Below, in pieces: positions 11,962 through 21,837 of a stretch of DNA of 64,000 nucleotides. The first letter of the stretch is position 1, and every line of letters begins with the position of its first letter. Made by a program: the position numbers and the translations under genes. Below the pieces are notes generated by a model that was not told the DNA's origin, made no database searches, and saw nothing but the letters and a program-made list of their open reading frames with translations. The stretch comes from Caenorhabditis elegans (Eukaryota > Nematoda > Chromadorea > Rhabditida > Rhabditidae): positions 2,542,001-2,606,000 of the forward strand of contig NC_003280.10 of assembly GCF_000002985.6 (NCBI RefSeq), in the 5' to 3' direction.

Positions 11962-14313
11962 ATGGAATCGTCAGGTAAATCATCCGCTAACCCAAATTTG
12001 CTCGCTGAGACGCTCACAACTATGCAAGCCCAACTCCAAACTCAGACTGAGATTTCTCAGCAGGTTATGGAGGACAATAAAAACCAGTCGGCGTTGCTGA
12101 AGCAACAGAGGGAGATGTCGCAGGCGTTGCTGGAAGAGAATAAGCGGCTGCGCGCGGCGCAGGGGGATCAGCCTAGATTCGTGGCTGTGGGTGAAAAACC
12201 GCTAAATAGCGTAAAACTTATGAGTGACTTGCTGCGTCAGTTACCCAAGTACCATTTTGATGTGTCGGAACCAGATTCCTTCACGAAGTGGTGGGCTCGG
12301 CACAAGCTCACATTTACCGAAGATGGAGCTGAGCTCTCAAATCGCGAAAGAAATCGCATGTTGGTAGCTCGTCTCGAGGAATCGACGTTTCAACGATTTG
12401 TAGATTCACAACGTGATGTTGAGGATATCTATAGCGTTCCTGTCGAAGACACTATCAAAGCTCTTAGCAAGTCTTTCGGTTCTCAGCGTAGTCTGATGAT
12501 TAGACGCCAGAGTTGTCTCCTTATCAGTCGAGCCTCTGGAGCGTCTATGGATCCGCTCGAGTATACGAACCTCGTTGGTGAGGCAGTTCTCGATGCAAAA
12601 CTCTCGAATATGTCGACAGATGATTGGTCGATCTTTATCTTCTTACGTGGAATGGATGCGCCGGAGGACGCCCTAGCAAAGCGTTATTTGATGCAATATT
12701 ACGAACAGTTTGAGAGAAAAGATGAAAAACTCAAGTTATCCGACGTCCATGACGAATGGATCCGTTACATCCAAACGCAGCAGCAATCCAAAGTCATCAC
12801 AGTAACTCCCGCCAGACATCCGAAATTCGAAGTAAACCAAGTTGATGCAGATGACAAGAAGAAGGATTCGAGAAAAGGAAACTACAGACCTCCGTATTGT
12901 TACAAGTGTAAAGTAGTCGGGCACGTTTCAAAAGACTGTCCTCAGAGTTCCACCAATTCAGGTGTGACCAATCGTAAGACTGAGCATTCTGAAGTGAATA
13001 CGCTCGAGGTTGGGTCTGGAAGACAGACATCGCCTAGTCTCCGGTTGAACGTGGAAGGACAACAGATCGATTTCACTTTTGATACAGGCAGTGACATCAC
13101 CCTTATCAGTGTCCAGAACTGGCAAAAGATCGGGAAACCGCATCTCGAAAAGGTCCACCACAAAATTTGCTGTGCCAATGGTACTGAAATCGCTGTCAAA
13201 GGTAGAGTGCTCGTATGGTTCAAAGTCAAAGGTGTCGAATACACTGAGTATGTGTACGTCTGGAACAGAAACAATAATCTGCTAGGCACCAGTTGGATGC
13301 GCCACTCGCCTCAAATGCGTGATGCTCTGGCCGTAATGGTTAATCATATATCCACTGTGGATAATTCGAAGCAAAATTCGCACTCGTTCTCAAGGATTCC
13401 TACTGGATACAAAGATCGTGCTGAAAATGTTGGGAGACATGTTGTTGCATCTGCGCCGCGTAGTAGTAAGCGCCAGTATGTAAGATTTGCGCGCAATAAA
13501 GCGTTTCAGATTGGGCAATTGTGCCTTGCTCGGGTTCAAGGAGAGCACGATTTTGGCTGGATTTATGGAGTGGTTCAAAGACAAGTGAACGGAGTACTCT
13601 ATGAAGTACAGTTGGGATCGAGAATTCAAAGGATTCACACGAACCAACTCCGTCACATTTGCGGTCGCCGGAGCCGTGGGAATGACTATGCTTCATCATT
13701 CATCGAAAATCCGTGTAAATTGTCGCTCTTGGAAAACATTCCGCGCTCTAGTTGCCGCCAAAAATTTGTCGCTCAAGGTGTCCGTGGGGAGGGGAGGGAA
13801 GCTAATCCAGTTTTAGTTTCAGATTCTTCTGTTTTTGGTTTTAGTGCTCCAGATTTGTCAGCTTGTGAGTCTGTTGGTTCTCGATCTGCTCGTGAAGTCG
13901 TCTCGTCGGTTGCCGGCAATGCTCGGAATGCTTCTGGTGCAAATATAACTACGATTCATGTCACGGAGAGCAAGAGTTCGTTGAAGAAAAGCCACAGAAG
14001 ACGTCGCCGTGTGGCTAAGAGTCGCCAATCATATACTGCTGGAAGTTCGCCAATCAAAGAAACCCATCTGGACCCCCTGCTGGAATCCGATGTTGCGAGT
14101 GACGGCGAGCGTTTCCAACCCGGCATCCTCCTGCGTCATTCTCTTCGACAGAGCCACCCACGACAAGTTGTGCGAGGATCAGCCCCAAACACTGATCATG
14201 TCTCCACTCGGCGCAGAGGTCGAGATACCGCCTCTGGTCGTGATGCCCCTAGCCCAGGCATAATTTCTGGCTTTTTGTCATATAAGAGGGGAGATGTTGT
14301 GGACGGAACGTAA
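11962..14313 (+). CDS. Gag-protease polyprotein fused to integrase C-terminal tail
   Basis: One 783-residue frame. Residues 1-70 are Gln/Glu-rich and probably coiled coil. About 80-290 is a Gag-like region (LPKYHFDVSEPDSFTKWW). A CCHC zinc knuckle lies near 313-326 (CYKCKVVGHVSKDC). An aspartic protease follows, with DTGSD near 374. From about 490 the sequence changes to a segment like the C-terminal module of Gypsy integrases (FQIGQLCLARV ... GWIYGVVQRQVNG ... IHTNQLRHI), then a Ser/Arg-rich tail. No YxDD reverse transcriptase or DDE integrase core lies between, so an in-frame deletion has joined protease to the integrase tail. The stop codon lies inside the 3' LTR. The frame is undamaged. 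Confidence 0.9.
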   Translation: MESSGKSSANPNLLAETLTTMQAQLQTQTEISQQVMEDNKNQSALLKQQREMSQALLEENKRLRAAQGDQPRFVAVGEKPLNSVKLMSDLLRQLPKYHFDVSEPDSFTKWWARHKLTFTEDGAELSNRERNRMLVARLEESTFQRFVDSQRDVEDIYSVPVEDTIKALSKSFGSQRSLMIRRQSCLLISRASGASMDPLEYTNLVGEAVLDAKLSNMSTDDWSIFIFLRGMDAPEDALAKRYLMQYYEQFERKDEKLKLSDVHDEWIRYIQTQQQSKVITVTPARHPKFEVNQVDADDKKKDSRKGNYRPPYCYKCKVVGHVSKDCPQSSTNSGVTNRKTEHSEVNTLEVGSGRQTSPSLRLNVEGQQIDFTFDTGSDITLISVQNWQKIGKPHLEKVHHKICCANGTEIAVKGRVLVWFKVKGVEYTEYVYVWNRNNNLLGTSWMRHSPQMRDALAVMVNHISTVDNSKQNSHSFSRIPTGYKDRAENVGRHVVASAPRSSKRQYVRFARNKAFQIGQLCLARVQGEHDFGWIYGVVQRQVNGVLYEVQLGSRIQRIHTNQLRHICGRRSRGNDYASSFIENPCKLSLLENIPRSSCRQKFVAQGVRGEGREANPVLVSDSSVFGFSAPDLSACESVGSRSAREVVSSVAGNARNASGANITTIHVTESKSSLKKSHRRRRRVAKSRQSYTAGSSPIKETHLDPLLESDVASDGERFQPGILLRHSLRQSHPRQVVRGSAPNTDHVSTRRRGRDTASGRDAPSPGIISGFLSYKRGDVVDGT
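14284..14294 (+). other. Polypurine tract of LTR element
   Basis: Purine run AAGAGGGGAGA immediately before the 3' LTR, the usual primer site for plus-strand synthesis. Confidence 0.75.
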
Positions 14314-14450
14314 ACCTGAACTTTATACAGACGTGACCTTTGGGTCATCATGAACTTATCGCGTAAGCGACCTCTCTTTATAATTCATTACTTCTTACAC
14401 TCTCTTGTAATAAACTTCTTCTCTCCTTGTTACTCGCTCAATACACAACA
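14295..14450 (+). repeat. 3' long terminal repeat
   Basis: 156 bp copy of the 5' LTR, ending ATACACAACA and followed by the target duplication CTAAG and more telomere-like sequence (CTAAGCCTAACTAGG). Confidence 0.95.
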
Positions 14451-15455
14451 CTAAGCCTAACTAGGCAGCCCTAGCCCGCCCTAGGCAGACTTGGCCTACC
14501 CTAACCTGAACCTCGAGCGCAAGCCCGACGAGCGCAAGCCCCGAAGAGCGCGAGCCCCGACGAGCGCAAGCCCCGAAGAGCGCGAGCCCCGAAGCTCGAG
14601 CTCGAGTTGGGTTAGAGGCCATTCGAACGTGCGGTTTTACCCGGCTCCCTCGCACTTAGCGAGGGTCAAAGACATGCGGCACCCAACAACGACCGCCCAA
14701 AATTCACCGATAACCCAGGAAGCTCCCGAAGGCTTGAGGGAGAGGGTTAGCTGGCCCTCCGCCAGGCCAGAGATTTGCTTTCGCAGAGCTCTGGCAGTGG
14801 TGGGACAACAATATGAAGGGAGGTCATCATCTGGATGTACGGACAACTCACGGGTTCCGCTAGTTGCAGTGGAAAGAATGCAGGTTACTGGGAACACCTA
14901 TCGATCGTAGAAGAGACGCGCGAGGACGACGCACGTCATCGCCTCCCCCCGTCTTGACGGGAAAGGCAGGCGAACCACAAACGGGAAAACGGTGTATATA
15001 TCGATCGAGTGTTTATATGTAGATGGCGTTGGTAGTGATGAGTTCAATTCCAAGAGAAGGAATTTCTCTATTTTAATTTATTTTTTCTAGAAATTGCCGG
15101 AAGGTACCAAAAAATTTCTATACTTTCTAAAAGTTCTCGAAATGTTCCACATGTTTTTAGAAACATCGAACGTGTCGGCCGCTTCCAAATAACTACTTTT
15201 CGCACTTCATTGGGAAGCTCGCTTTTCGCGCCTGACTCACCTGGGAGCCTCAAAGTATTCTTGCGAATCTTATCACTGCGTCACGTGGTGTCAAAGTGTC
15301 TCATTTTGGATTAATCTACGTTGATCTACAAGAAATGCGGGAACTGATGGGTAAGAACATGCTGACGTCATATTTTTTTCGGGAAAAAATGTTCCCGCAT
15401 TTTTTGTAGATCAAACCGTAACTACGTGTTACGTTAAAATATGTTTTTTTTTCAG
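14451..15455. other. GC-rich intergenic segment with short tandem repeats
   Basis: 14517-14605 is a short repeat built on GAGCGCAAGCCCCGA and GAGCGCGAGCCCCGA. About 14606-15000 is unusually GC-rich for this locus and has no recognisable gene. About 15281-15435 is a decayed copy of a hairpin repeat carrying GTGGTGTCA and TTTGTAGATCAA, the same kind as at 37261. No upstream ankyrin/BRCT exons are present before the exon at 15456. Confidence 0.6.
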
Positions 15456-15734
15456 CTTTGGAAAAAGAAGGACTTTGTGTTCCACAACAACCGTTTCTTG
15501 ATTTTGTCGCCCACTGAACTTATCGAGTTTCTCTTTGAATTTAAAATTAACCACTGGAAGATTACTGGCAAAAAAGGGACGACTTGTATTGAGAAATGGG
15601 ATTCAGTAGATCAAAATATCGCTACTCAAAAGAAACAAAAGAAACCGACCGAGAAACTTGACCGCATCGAACACAGCTATGGAGTTAGTCACGAGGATTA
15701 TGACGATAATGATGATTGCTGGGTGCCGTACTGA
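15456..15734 (+). pseudogene. Orphan second copy of the ankyrin/BRCT terminal exon
   Basis: It begins behind a good acceptor (TTTTTTTTCAG) and stays open to TGA at 15732-15734. The product (LWKKKDFVFHNNRFLILSPT ... GVSHEDYDDNDDCW) is nearly the same as the last exon of the WSN gene at 11230-11505, including its LDRIE and GKK segments. No other exons of a third gene copy precede it. It is either a leftover of a partial duplication or an alternative last exon reached from the 11104 donor across the LTR insertion. The open frame and intact acceptor keep the second possibility alive. Confidence 0.6.
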
Positions 15735-15828
15735 TGAACTACTAGTGTATTATACATAGAACAGAATAAAACATATTTTGAATTGAAAAATTAATTTTAT
15801 TAATTTTATCAGACATAGTTTACACAAT

Positions 15829-18800
15829 TCAGTACAATTTACACTTCATCTCCGGGTTCATTGGTGAATTTTTGGGGCAGTTGAAGGCCTCCGCAAATTC
15901 TGGAATATTCTGAATGACACCGTTCACGCGGTATCGATTTGTCGGGTGTTGCCGGGCAAGCATGTTTCTCGGCAACTTATTCGGGTTGTACACGTCACAT
16001 TGTCGCTGGAAATATGGATACATGAACCGGATGGGGGGCGGCAAATCGGCATATTGCCGGTTTGCCGATTTGCCGGAATTTTTTATTCCCGGGACATTGC
16101 CGGTTTGCCGATTTGCCGGAATTTTTCAATTCCGGCAATTTGTCGATCTGCCGATTGCCGAATATCAATTTGCCGGAAGTTTTTTTTTAGTTTTTAGAGG
16201 GGTTTTTGATTCTTTTTTTAAGACGGAAACACTTGAAAATTTTCGGCAATTGCCGTTTTTCCGGCAAATTCGGTAAATTGGCAATTTGCCGGTTTGCCGA
16301 TTTGTCGGAAAATTTAAATTCCGGCAAATTGCCGGTTTGCCGATTTGCAGGAAATTTTTTTTTCCGGAAATTTGCCGATTTGCTGGAATTAAAATTGAAA
16401 TTCTGAATTTTCCAAAAAAAAAAAAAGAATGTGCAGAACCACAATTTGCCCAAAATTTTCGGCAATTGCCGTTTTTCCGGCAAATTCGGTAAATCGGCAA
16501 TTTGCCGGTTTGCCGATTTGTCGGATTCGCCGAAAAGGAACTCTGGCCAATGTCTGTCTAAGTCAGAGACCATGTTGTAGATAGATGAGACTAACGATTT
16601 TTCAGATGTGAAGTTATGGGCCCAGACCTTAGGCCGAAGCCTGATCTTAGCTCAAGGCCTAGTCTCAGGCTAAATTCAGACCTTAGGCCAAAGGTCAAAG
16701 CCAAGAACATATGATGGGAGCAGGTGCCTATAAGCGCCTACGTTAGTATCGATTCGTACTTTCAGGCCTATTAATTATTTATGCCTTATGGGACTAGAAC
16801 GGTCTAATCCGGCCAAGGTTAGTGGCCTGCTCATTGGCCTAAACTCACAAATGCATAGTTATAGAAGAACAACTGTTCCTCCGACATTTCCAAGCCGGGC
16901 AGCCTGAACCTATCCTCTTTCTTCACTTTTTCAAAAACCCGAAAAGCTGTCCGAATTCCCATATGATCTCCGGCGATCTCGTATCTACAGTGGGTCCCGT
17001 TCATCTAAAATGTGCAATTTTAATTGTCGAAGAGATCTCTAACTTTTAAAACTGACAAAAAAGTCATAGCCGGGCTCCTTGTACGCCGAATACTGATCCC
17101 GTAGGCATTTTTCCCGTAGCTCGTACTCTGTATTCGACGAGTTGGTCTCGGTGAACCAGTACTGTTGTTGCCTGCCGCTTTCGTCAAGTTTCCGGTGGAA
17201 ATGATCAAATGCATGTCCGATCTCGTGTCCAATAACGTAACCGAGGTACCCATAATTCGTGTTGGCAGGGAAATCCGCATCCATCCACGGATACGTCAGA
17301 TATGGTAGATTGATGTCTGGAAAATTTGGGAACTTCCGGGGCACGAGCTTCTGGCCTTCCGCATAGCGTTTTCGCGCTCCATTGACAATCAACGTGGACT
17401 CCACACGGACAAACACATTTAGTTTTAGTTTTCAATGAAAGCCGTGCCGCGACGCGATACGCGACGCTCCGTAAATGGACCCCGTGGAGTCAGAAAGTCC
17501 CATTTCGCTTTGATCTTCGAAAAATGCGGGAGGTGAAAATTCCCGCATTTTTTGTAGATCAAGCGACCGTGGCCGAGCCAAAATGACCTAATTCAGCAAA
17601 ATCTTACATTTCCAAAAGCGTGCTGGGGCTCAAAAAAAACAACCCGAAACTCACAAAAATGGTTAGGATAGGGCTGGTAAGCCGCATGGGTTCCGAACAT
17701 TTTCAAATTAACCGGGTCCAGCGGGGTGTCGTGTACAATGTGCTCGACGAGCTGTTCGGACCAGTGTCGCCACATTTTCATGTACACCTGCCACGGGGAG
17801 TCCGTGTCCAGGAAGTTGAGCTGTAAAGGAAGCTGGCTTTTCGGGACGGTGTCCTCTGAAACTTACAGTCTCATACATTTTCTCCAGCAACGGCTTCCCT
17901 TCCGTGTACTGATCCAACCCGAACTTCCCATCGATCGCATTCAACTTTCGAATCAAAAACTCCCGAATCTCGAGCTCCAAGTACTCATTTTCCGTGAAAA
18001 TCTGCTCATATTCAGCCTTGATCTTCACGAACATTTCTTCGATAACTTTCAAATTTTCTATTTTGAACTGGGACGACTCGATGAAAACGTTCATGGATGG
18101 CATGGGGAAGAACGAGGCGACTTGCTATAAGATTTTTAAAAAGATTTTTGTTTTTGTTCGGAGAGTTCCAAGGACTTACAGTAGCGCAGAACGATTGCTG
18201 ATCCACGTGGTTGTAGAACTTATTCTGCCTGGGTTGATCCTTATCATAAAAGTAGAGCGCCACATCGATCAGTTGTCGGACCACGAGGTAGTTTGCTAGC
18301 GCCGATTTTGGCGTTTCCGTTGCAATCCGGGCAAGCTGAAAAATATTTTAATCAATAGAAAAATTTACGCTGATCATTTTGGTAGTTGAAAATTGTTTGA
18401 CAGCTCAATCCGTTGCAGAGATACGGGCGGTCAAAGTTGAGAGGGAGATAGTGTGGAGGGAGGGGAGACGCAGTGAACAGTCTGCGTCTCCCCTCCTCCC
18501 ATATTCCCTGCGCGCTTCTCCTGTGACTGCCTGTAACTCCGCAGCCAACAACGCTAGCGCAAAACTTCCAACTGTTAAAATATTCAGAATTTTTTGATCT
18601 AGAATCTGAATTTTGATAATTAAATGAATATGTTTTTTCTCTAGCCCTAAAAAATATCCAAACGATAAGCTTAAATTTCTTAAAAAGTAAATATTTTTTT
18701 AAACGCAAAATTTTACGCTGATCATTTTGTTAGTTGGAAGTTTTTTGATAGCTCTAACCGTTGCAGAGATACGGGCGGTCAAAGTTGAGAGGGAGAAAGT

Positions 18801-21800
18801 GTAGAGGGAGGGGAGACGCAGACCAAACCACACCCTGCGTCTCCCCTCCTCCCATGCTCTCTGCGCGCTCCTCTTTTAACCGTCTGTATCTCTGCAGCCG
18901 ATAATGCAATCGAAAAACTTCCAACTGATAAAATATTTAAAAATTGGTGCTCTTTACAATGCAGTTCTCACATAAAAGGTTTTCCATCAGCTATCGCCCA
19001 AAAACTATAACTTACTTCCCGATTTTCCCCAAAAAAGTACTCTCCAGCCCCATGAACTGTCACCCGCTCCAACAGCTTCTCCTCGTCCTCTTCACTGGTT
19101 CCATGGCGCGCCAGCGCCTTCAAAATCTTGATCCAATCGATCTCCGGGATCATTTTCACGAGATCCGTCAGATTTCTCGATTTCGACATGTTATCATTGT
19201 CCAGCGCCAGGTTTCTATAGTCGGCAAGCTCAAAAATTGGTTGGAAATTGAAAAAAAATAAACTGGATTTAGGGAAAAAAATACCGTGGAGAAGTTGGCT
19301 TCAAGTTGAACAAGCTCTGCGAATTCCTTGTCATAGATCGTTTCGTTGAGCTCCCGGTTTTCAAGTTTTAGCAGGCGTCGGAGCATCTGAAAATTGAAGT
19401 TTCCTGCCTGGGCCTCGTTCTAGGCCGCATGATAAGCTTGCCTAGAGTAGCCTGGCCTGACAAAAGTCCACGGGCCCAGCAAGAGTCCCTAGCTCAGGTT
19501 CACCTAGTATCTTTCAGGCCGTACGACCGAGTGGGCCTAGGATCAGCCAATTTTTCTCAGGTTTATCTACGGCTAGAGCTCTACGTTGAAGCCTAGCTCA
19601 GTATATAATCTAGTCTCCATAAGCTCCCGAGCCGGGCTGAGCCCACAGTGAGCCCACAAGTCAGTCTTACCACAAACTGAGCTCCAGTGAACCTACAAGT
19701 CCGTCTTATCACAGGCTCAGCTCCAGTGGGCCCACAATTCCGTCTTATTATGGGCTGAGGCCCAGTGAGCCCATAAGTGCGGCTTATTATGTGCTGAGCT
19801 CCAGTGAGCCGGGCTACGCAAACAGTGGGCCTACAGGCCCGTCTTATTATGGGCGGAGCCCCAGTGGGCCGGGCTACGCAAACGGTGGGCCCACAATTTC
19901 ACCTTGCCACGGACTAAGCCCACAGTGGGCCCACAAGTCTGTCTAACCACGGGCTGAACTTCAGACCCATCTGACCTAACTCTGATCTACAATGCTCGGC
20001 GGGCTTTACTTGGCCCAAACGGGCTTGTCACAGACCCTGTCCTCACCGAACCCAGCTAGCCCAGACCCCTCCGAAATTCTTACAAAAGCCACCGAATCCT
20101 TATAAATCGAGATTCCCATCGCCCAATTGTACACCCAATGAGGTCCCGGCGACACGTAAAGCCTGTTCACAGACTTGTTTCCTTCGATAGCGGCGTACGG
20201 CTCTACTGACAAGAATCCCATTCGATTACGGTTGATCGAAAGGTACTTGGCAAGCATATCTGGAAAAAAAAGGAAAAATTGGAAGCCTCTAGGTGGGGTC
20301 CTACCACTCAAATCGAACTTCTCCTCATTCCAATTCGGATCGATCATCGGAAAACCGCCACGCTCTTCAATATCATTCCGTAAATCTTGAAATGTGTCCT
20401 CATCCATCTCTTTTCGATCCAGACAGCTTTTCGTGAATATTCTCAACTGCTCATTCGGTTTTGAATTGAATTTATTGGTTTTTCGAGCGATAGCTGAAGA
20501 AATACTTGTTAATTGGCAGCGGCATCGGAAAGAACGAGACGCAGGGTGTGGTTTGGTCTGCGTCTCCCCTCCCTCCACACTCTCTCCCTTTAAACTTTGA
20601 CCGCTCGTATCTCTGTAACCGGGAGAGCTATCAAAAAATTTCCAACTAACAAAATGCTCAGCGTAGAATTTTGCGTTTAAATAAGTATTGATTTATTTTA
20701 CCCGATTTGTATTTTCTTAGATATCAACTGAAACGTTTTATTTTAATATTCAGATTGTAGATCACAAAATTTTGAGTATTTTGTCAGTTGGAAGTTTTTC
20801 GATAGCTCTAACCGTTGCAGAGATAGAGGCTGTTAAAGAGAAGGGCGCGCAGAGAGCAGAGAGTATGGGAGGAGGGGAGACGCAGGTTGTGGTGCTCTGC
20901 GTCTCCCCTCCCTCTACACTCTCTCCCTCTCAACTTTGACCGCTCGTATCTCTGTAACCGGGAGAGCTATCAAAAAATTTCCAACTAACAAAATGCTCAG
21001 CGCAAAATTTTGCGTTTGTATACGTATTTATTTATTTTACCCAATTTGTATTTTCTTAGATTTCAACTGAAACGTCTTATTCCAATATTCAGATTGTAGA
21101 TCACAAAATTTTGAGTATTTTGTCAGATGGAAGTTTTTCGATAGCTCTAACCGTTGCAGAGATAGAGGCTGTTAAAGAGAAGGGCGCGCAGAGAGCAGAG
21201 AGTGCGGGAGGAGGAGAGACGCAGCGCAATGTCTGCGTCTCCCCTCCCTCCACACTCTCTCCCTTTCAACTTTGACCGCCCGTATCTCTGCAACGGTTAG
21301 AGCTATCAAAAAATTTCCAACTAACAAAATGCTCAGTGTAAAATTTTATATCCAAATTTAACATCCAACTCACCAAAAACCTGATACAAAAGCTGTTTGT
21401 ACTGCACATAACCCCAGCTGTTATCATCCATCACGTGCTCCGAGTAACGTCCGCAAGTGTGCTCGAAGAAGTCCTCACAAGGGTCCACACTGGCATTTTG
21501 GTAGTTTTTCTGGAATTTAGGGGTTACTGTAGTACTGTAGGAGGGTTTGTACACACTTACAATCATCGCCAAAACACCCACGCACTCCTTTGACCAGCAA
21601 GTCTCTGGGCTCCCATTCGGAGCATTTGAGCTCCCACTGGGCCATAAACTGGCCCAAAGGGCTATCATCAGGGCCATGATTACCAGTGATAAGACGATAA
21701 CTGTCAGGTGGAACCGCTTTTCGGATACCGTAACCTTTTGGATTTTCTCCTTTGCATTTTCCAGCGCCGCTTCTTGGTTTCTTTGGGTCTCCTCACGGCT

Positions 21801-21837
21801 TTGGTCGGTGGTGAGAAGCTGGATTTGGTAGGGATTA
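15829..21837 (-). CDS. Neprilysin-like M13 zinc metallopeptidase, first exon not found
   Basis: Exons in coding order are 21837-21561, 21509-21374, 20493-20305, 20259-20084, 19386-19285, 19228-19016, 18335-18180, 18124-17867, 17820-17608, 17398-17057, 17004-16849 and 16005-15829. Phases fit, giving about 798 aa. The N-terminus has a signal anchor (LTVIVLSLVIMALMIALW) after a charged, Gln-rich cytoplasmic part, so it is a type II membrane ectoenzyme. The M13 start block is NASVDPCEDFFEHTCGRY. The zinc motif is HEIGH (17227-17213). The third ligand motif reads EIAGD (16980-16966) where the family usually has ENIAD; the ExxxD spacing is kept. The C-terminal exon has YRVNGVIQNIPEFAEAFNC and MNPEMKC. 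The acceptor before 17398 (GTGTGGAG) is poor, and the intron there contains a hairpin repeat, so that junction is the least certain. The usual role is cleavage of small extracellular peptides. Start codon and first exon upstream of 21837 were not identified. Confidence 0.88.
16028..16530. repeat. TTTGCCGG tandem-like repeat in last intron of the M13 gene
   Basis: Repeated CAATTTGCCGGTTTGCCGATT units in both orientations fill the intron between the penultimate and last exons. They create spurious frames rich in ICRFADLP or NRQIGKLP. Confidence 0.8.
17440..17585. repeat. Hairpin repeat in M13 gene intron
   Basis: Contains AAAAATGCGGGA and TCCCGCATTTTTTGTAGATC in inverted order plus GACGCGATACGCGACG. 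Related sequence lies at 15281-15435. Confidence 0.6.
18366..18946. repeat. Two palindromic GGGGAGACGCAG elements in an M13 gene intron
   Basis: Copies at about 18366-18590 and 18718-18946. Each begins near CTGATCATTTTG, carries GGTCAAAGTTGAGAGGGAG and GGGGAGACGCAG, and returns as GCGTCTCCCCTCC to TTCCAACTGATAAAAT. This is an imperfect inverted repeat of about 225 bp with no coding capacity. Confidence 0.75.
19400..20000. repeat. GTGGGCCCACAAG minisatellite in M13 gene intron
   Basis: Roughly 50-60 bp units containing CCAGTGGGCCCACAAGTCCG and TCTTATTATGGGCTGAGC, about eight degenerate copies between 19620 and 19970. Less regular GGCCTAG-rich sequence precedes them. Confidence 0.7.
20515..21345. 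repeat. Three more palindromic GGGGAGACGCAG elements flanking an M13 exon
   Basis: A right half at about 20515-20667 and full copies at about 20776-21000 and 21118-21345. They share TCTGCGTCTCCCCTCC and TTTCCAACTAACAAAATGC with the 18.4-18.9 kb copies. The partial one directly abuts the exon starting at 20493. Confidence 0.72.

Larger units (their letters stand above)
11771..14450 (+). mobile_element. Non-autonomous Gypsy-like LTR retrotransposon
   Basis: A 2.68 kb unit made of two 156 bp LTRs, a target duplication CTAAG, one long reading frame and a polypurine tract (AAGAGGGGAGA, about 14284-14294) next to the 3' LTR. Near-identical LTRs imply recent insertion. It lacks reverse transcriptase, RNase H and the integrase core, so it must depend on a complete relative. 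It separates the WSN gene from the orphan terminal exon at 15456. Confidence 0.92.

Noticed and set aside
12736..13816. Antisense and shifted frames over the LTR element
   Set aside because: Shadows of the 783-codon Gag-protease frame.
16187..16573. Minus-strand frame MVSDLDRHWPEFLF as an M13 exon
   Set aside because: It runs into TTTGCCGG repeats; the acceptor at 16005 joins directly to the conserved C-terminal exon in phase.
20006..20083. Extension of the M13 exon as VRISEGSGLAGFGEDRV
   Set aside because: GTAAGA directly follows the Phe codon, and the next exon joins in phase with family-like sequence, so this is intron.
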